A stretch of DNA of 9,425 nucleotides, taken from NCBI GenBank assembly GCA_009885425.1, contig VFKS01000338.1:1-9425 (forward strand). The letters run 5' to 3'. Shown piece by piece: positions 6,278-9,425 of the stretch (its first letter is position 1; each line of letters begins with the position of its first letter). The notes below the pieces were generated by a model. The model did no database searches and was not told the DNA's origin. It saw only the letters and a list, made by a program, of their open reading frames with translations. This DNA is from Novosphingobium sp. (GTDB taxonomy: Bacteria; Pseudomonadota; Alphaproteobacteria; Sphingomonadales; Sphingomonadaceae). Position numbers and translations under genes: made by a program.

Positions 6278-7396
6278 TTATGCCGATGCTGTCTCCAGCG
6301 CCGGGTAATCGATATAGCCTTCTGGTCCTGGCAGATACCAGCTTTTCGGAACGTTAACATTGGGCGCCCAATCTGCACCGACCCGGATGCGGTTGGCCAG
6401 ATCAGGGTTGGAAATATAGGGGCGGCCAAAGCTGATCGCATCACATCGGCCCGAAACCACGTCGGCCTCTGCCTCGGCGGCGGTATAGTCCGAATTGAGC
6501 ACCAGTGGCCCGGTATAGACCTGGCGGATCAACGCGTCTTGCTGGGGCACGTCGGTGCGGCCAAAGGTGCCTTCAGGTCCCGGCTGCCGCAATTCGACGA
6601 AGCTGACTTTAAGCTCTTCGCAGACTTTGGCCGCCGCGCCAAAAATGCTCGCCGGATCGGGATCATCGCAGCCCTGCGTTGCGCCATTGGGCGACAGTCG
6701 GATCGAGACCCGGTCCGCGCCCCAGACGCCAATCAGCCCTTCGAGCACTTCGCGCATGAAGCGGGTGCGATTTTCAAGGCTGCCGCCGTATTCGTCGGTC
6801 CGCAGGTTACTGGAGCTGCGCAGGAACTGATCGACCAGATAACCGTTGGCGCCGTGGAGCTGAACGCCGTCAAACCCGGCGGCCTTGGCGACCGAAGCAG
6901 CATGGGCATAGTCGGCGACGATCCGGGCGATATCAGCCTTGCTGGCTTCGCGTGCCTGTTCGTGAGCCTTGCGTCCGGTTGGCGTGTGGGCGTGATCGGG
7001 TGCGGTGGTGGCGCTGGCCGAAACCGGGGCTTCGCCGCCAAGGAAATCGGGGTGGACCAGGCGGCCCATGTGCCAAAGCTGCATGATGATCTTGCCGTCT
7101 TCGCGGTGCACGGCATCGGTGGTCAGCTTCCAACCCTCGGTCTGGGCATCGCTCCACGAACCCGGTGCGGCCGGCCAGCCGGAGCCTTCTACCGTGATCC
7201 CAGTCGCTTCGCTAATGATCAGGCCAGACCCGGCGCGCTGGCGGTAATATTCTGCCATCATCGCATTGGGGATCATGCCCGGATCGGACCGGCCGCGGGT
7301 CAGCGGGGCCATCACAATCCGGTTCTTGGCTTTGATCGCGCCCAGCTGGATCGGCTGAAACAAGGCTTCGTGCACGGCATTCTCCATCGATTTCAT
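6278..7396 (-). CDS. Alkene reductase, Old Yellow Enzyme family (FMN-dependent NAD(P)H:flavin oxidoreductase)
   Basis: The 372-residue product is a full-length single-domain OYE, the NemA/XenB-like class that reduces activated C=C bonds of enones, maleimides or nitro compounds with NAD(P)H via FMN. NRIVMAPLTR at 25-34 places the conserved Thr33 by the flavin. QLWHMGR is at 106-112. The substrate-binding pair is His181/Asn184 in LHGANGYLVDQFL at 180-192, with the proton-donating Tyr186. RTDEYGGSLENRTRF at 199-213 is the family signature, and SFGRPYISNPDL at 322-333 contacts the FMN phosphate. The His/Asn pair is that of yeast OYE1, not the His/His of PETN reductase. It is the first gene of a two-gene minus-strand unit with the CitE-like lyase. 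ATG 7396 is used; ATG 7387 is equally plausible because neither has a clear Shine-Dalgarno. It is divergent from the transporter at 7431 across only 34 bases. Confidence 0.95.
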   Translation of the reverse strand: MKSMENAVHEALFQPIQLGAIKAKNRIVMAPLTRGRSDPGMIPNAMMAEYYRQRAGSGLIISEATGITVEGSGWPAAPGSWSDAQTEGWKLTTDAVHREDGKIIMQLWHMGRLVHPDFLGGEAPVSASATTAPDHAHTPTGRKAHEQAREASKADIARIVADYAHAASVAKAAGFDGVQLHGANGYLVDQFLRSSSNLRTDEYGGSLENRTRFMREVLEGLIGVWGADRVSIRLSPNGATQGCDDPDPASIFGAAAKVCEELKVSFVELRQPGPEGTFGRTDVPQQDALIRQVYTGPLVLNSDYTAAEAEADVVSGRCDAISFGRPYISNPDLANRIRVGADWAPNVNVPKSWYLPGPEGYIDYPALETASA

Positions 7397-7430
7397 TTTG
7401 CAATTCGTTTCGGACCGCTAAGGCAAGGCC
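7397..7430. other. Short divergent intergenic space (alkene reductase / EamA transporter)
   Basis: These 34 bases separate two divergent start codons. The space contains an AT-rich patch (TTTTGCAATTCGTTT, 7396-7410) and the purine ribosome site of the plus-strand gene. It is too short for two independent complete promoters. A shared regulator site cannot be excluded, but no clear operator palindrome is visible. Confidence 0.5.
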
Positions 7431-8303
7431 ATGGGGAAAGCAACGGGCAGAGATTGGACCGGCTGGCGCTTTGCCGCCTTGCTGACGGGCAATGTTGCCT
7501 TGGCCTTGGGGCCGTGGTCGGTCCGGCTGGCCGATAGCGGTCCGGTTTCAGCGGCGTTTTGGCGATTGGCGCTGGCGGTTCCGGTGCTGATCTTGCTAGC
7601 ACGGTGGAGCGGCCAACAGCTGAGCGGATTCGGTACCAAAGTCAGCTGGGCGATCGCTGCGGCAGGGGCTTTCTTCGCGCTCGACATTGCGTTCTGGCAC
7701 ATCGGGATCGGGATGACCCGGATGGCCAATGCCTCGCTGTTCGGCAACGCCGGCAGTCTGGTGGTGATGATCTGGGGATTGATTGCGCTGCAGCGCCGCC
7801 CGCACCTGCGCGAATGGCTGGCGATCACCGCGGCGATCAGTGGCGGCGCCGTGCTGCTGGGGCGCAGTCTGGAAATCGGCACCACAACGGCCATCGGCGA
7901 TCTGTTCTGTGTCGCGGCGGGGCTGCTCTATTCGGGCTACATCATTATCTTGCAGAAGTACCGGGCGAGCCTGGGCGGCTGGTCGCTGCTGACCTGGTCC
8001 AGCATTGCCGGGCTGCCGGTGCTGCTGGGGATCGCGCTTTGGCTGGGCGAGCCGGTCTGGCCGCAAAACTGGGGTCCCGTGGTGGCACTGGCGCTGCTCA
8101 GCCAGTTGATCGGGCAGGGCCTGCTGGTGTTCTCGCTGCGGCATTTTTCAGCACTGGTAATCGCCCTCGCCTTGTTAACCCAGCCAGTGGTGGCGGTGCT
8201 GGTCGGCTGGATGGTGTTTGGCGAAGTCCTCGACCTGCTCGATTTTACCGGGATCGCGCTGGTCGGGATCGGACTGGTGCTGGCCCGCTCGACGCAGGAC
8301 TGA
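7431..8303 (+). CDS. DMT-superfamily transporter, EamA type
   Basis: The 290-residue inner-membrane protein has ten likely membrane helices in two repeats of five: about 13-31, 39-57, 74-93, 99-118, 127-144, then 152-173, 185-205, 214-233, 239-260 and 268-286. Each repeat shows EamA features: the GPVSAAFWRL segment after helix 1, the small-residue-rich ANASLFGNAGSL at 99-110, and QPVVAVLVGWMVFGE at 251-265, close to the usual final PxxAxLxGxxxxGE motif. Family members export metabolites or amino acids, or move other small solutes; nothing here fixes the substrate. TAAGG-like purines (7419-7423) lie seven bases before the ATG. It starts 34 bases from the divergent alkene reductase and is followed after 38 bases by the secreted DUF885 protein, with no terminator between them, so the two may be co-transcribed. 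Confidence 0.93.
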   Translation: MGKATGRDWTGWRFAALLTGNVALALGPWSVRLADSGPVSAAFWRLALAVPVLILLARWSGQQLSGFGTKVSWAIAAAGAFFALDIAFWHIGIGMTRMANASLFGNAGSLVVMIWGLIALQRRPHLREWLAITAAISGGAVLLGRSLEIGTTTAIGDLFCVAAGLLYSGYIIILQKYRASLGGWSLLTWSSIAGLPVLLGIALWLGEPVWPQNWGPVVALALLSQLIGQGLLVFSLRHFSALVIALALLTQPVVAVLVGWMVFGEVLDLLDFTGIALVGIGLVLARSTQD

Positions 8304-8328
8304 AGCCGCGCTAGCTTGCCCCCAACCT

Positions 8329-8333
8329 GGAGA
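8329..8333 (+). promoter_or_regulatory. Ribosome binding site for the DUF885 gene
   Basis: GGAGA lies eight bases before the ATG at 8342. It supports that start over other in-frame codons and fits a clean signal peptide beginning MKR. Confidence 0.75.
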
Positions 8334-8341
8334 GACAACCG

Positions 8342-9425
8342 ATGAAGCGATATGCTCTGCTCGCCGCGCTGCCACTGGCTGCGCTGACCCTGAACGCTTT
8401 GCCTGCGGGTGCGGCCAAGACCCCGGCGGCGGCGGTCCGATCGCCCAAGGCCGATGCGGCGTTCAAGGTGGTGAGCGAGCGGTTCATCGCTTCGGCGCTG
8501 CGGCTCTCGCCAGTTGAAGCAACTGCGCTGGGGGTTCACAGCTATGATGGGCTGCTGCCCGACGTCACCGCCGCTGGGCGCGGTGCGCGAGTGGCAGAAT
8601 GGAGCGCGATCCTGTTTGAGCTGGACCGGATCAACCCGGCCTTGCTCAGCCGCCAGAACCAGGTCGACTACATGGTCCTCAAGAACGAGCTGCAATATCG
8701 GGTCTTCGCCAATAACCAACTGCAGGAATGGGCCTGGAACCCGCAAATCTACAACGATGCGGCGGGCGGCGCGCTCTACACGTTGGCGGCGCGCGATTTC
8801 GCTCCGTGGGACGTGCGGTTGAAGGCTGCGACCGCGCGGATGGAAGCGATCCCGGGAATGCTGCGCGCCAGCCGGGCCGAGCTGGTTCCGGCCCGCGTGC
8901 CGCTGATCTTCGCGCAGACCGTCTCGCGCCAGAACAGCGGGATTGTCGAGATTGCCGAGACGATGCTGGCTCTGCAAGCCGGGGTGCTGGGTGCCGCCGA
9001 CCGGGCGCGGTTTGACGCGGCGCTGGCCGGATTGAAGGCCGGAGTGGCCGAGCACCAGAAATGGCTCGACGAAGTGCTGGTCCCGCAGGCCAAGGGCGAT
9101 TTCCGGCTGGGCGCCAAGCTTTACGATCAGAAGATGAAGTTCGCGCTGATGAGCGACATGACGCGGCCGCAGTTGAAGGCCCGTGCGTTGAAAGCGAAGG
9201 CGGATATCCGGGCCGAGATGTTCGAGATCGCCTGCGCGGTGATGATCGCATCTGATCTGGTTACTTGCCCGGCGCTTCCGCCGCCGTCGCTGCAGCAGCG
9301 GGTTATTGAGGATGCCCTGGCGCTCAGCTATGCCAAGCGTCCACCGCGGAACCAGCTCGAGCAACGCGCCCGCGAAACCACCCAGAGCGCGACCGATTTC
9401 GTCCGCAAAAAGAACTTCATCCGGA
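8342..9425 (+). CDS. Secreted DUF885-family protein (partial, C-terminus off the window)
   Basis: The frame is open from ATG 8342 to the window end, giving 361 residues. A Sec signal peptide (MKRY, hydrophobic 5-20, then PAGAA) suggests export, with cleavage near residue 25. The mature part matches the largely helical DUF885 family of probable metallopeptidase-like enzymes: RFIASALRLSPVEATALGVH at 47-66, NPQIYNDAAGGALYTLAARD at 133-152, a helix near 155-180, and ATDFVRKKNFI at 350-360. Family members are typically near 580-600 residues, so about 60% is present. The C-terminal HExxH-like metal-binding region lies beyond the edge and cannot be checked. Two cysteines (298, 309) in a short inserted segment could form a disulfide in the periplasm. 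It follows the EamA transporter by 38 bases. A long opposite-strand frame over this gene is a GC shadow. Confidence 0.88.
   Translation, partial: MKRYALLAALPLAALTLNALPAGAAKTPAAAVRSPKADAAFKVVSERFIASALRLSPVEATALGVHSYDGLLPDVTAAGRGARVAEWSAILFELDRINPALLSRQNQVDYMVLKNELQYRVFANNQLQEWAWNPQIYNDAAGGALYTLAARDFAPWDVRLKAATARMEAIPGMLRASRAELVPARVPLIFAQTVSRQNSGIVEIAETMLALQAGVLGAADRARFDAALAGLKAGVAEHQKWLDEVLVPQAKGDFRLGAKLYDQKMKFALMSDMTRPQLKARALKAKADIRAEMFEIACAVMIASDLVTCPALPPPSLQQRVIEDALALSYAKRPPRNQLEQRARETTQSATDFVRKKNFIR

Noticed and set aside
6529..7247. Several open frames on both strands within the alkene reductase
   Set aside because: The OYE reading frame explains the region completely with all signature motifs in order.
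7937..9364. 475-residue minus-strand open frame
   Set aside because: It is antisense to the EamA and DUF885 genes, Arg/Gln/Pro-rich and without motifs; this is a typical shadow in GC-rich coding DNA.

Overview
This is a GC-rich chromosomal window with densely packed genes. It looks like an alphaproteobacterium of the Sphingomonadales (Erythrobacteraceae or Sphingomonadaceae type). That placement is an inference from overall protein character: a pertactin-like autotransporter with an N-terminal Cys pair, a secreted DUF885 protein, an OYE-type alkene reductase beside a CitE-like lyase, and a stand-alone LipB. No rRNA, tRNA, mobile element or CRISPR array is visible, and no stretch over 300 bases lacks a gene.

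Layout, left to right. (1) Positions 1-1518, minus strand: two adjacent paralogous multi-pass membrane proteins resembling the GPDPase membrane-domain family; the second in transcription order runs off the left edge. (2) Positions 1561-2531, plus strand: lipB (octanoyltransferase) with a small Ala/Glu/Lys/Pro-rich lipoprotein gene whose start overlaps the lipB stop (ATGA). (3) Positions 2572-2602: a perfect GC palindrome between an A run and a T run, a bidirectional terminator shared by the lipoprotein gene and the convergent autotransporter. (4) Positions 2633-5227, minus strand: an 864-residue classical autotransporter (signal peptide, beta-solenoid passenger, C-terminal barrel). (5) Positions 5375-7396, minus strand: a two-gene unit with an OYE-family alkene reductase first and a CitE/HpcH-family CoA-ester lyase second, 18 bases apart. 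(6) Positions 7431-9425, plus strand: an EamA/DMT transporter, then a secreted DUF885 protein that runs off the right edge.

Working together: lipB serves lipoylation of 2-oxoacid dehydrogenases and the glycine cleavage system, with its neighbour probably co-translated. The reductase and lyase are probably co-transcribed and may act on related unsaturated or hydroxyacyl substrates, but the sequence does not name them. The autotransporter is a single-gene surface-protein unit. Both divergent intergenic spaces (42 and 34 bases) are very short, so opposing promoters must overlap each other or the opposing gene.

I see no strong candidate for a wholly new multi-gene system. The points most worth a second look are the tandem membrane-protein pair with a possible Shine-Dalgarno-masking hairpin between its genes, the lipB-coupled lipoprotein, the reductase/lyase pair, and the 5' leader hairpin of the autotransporter.
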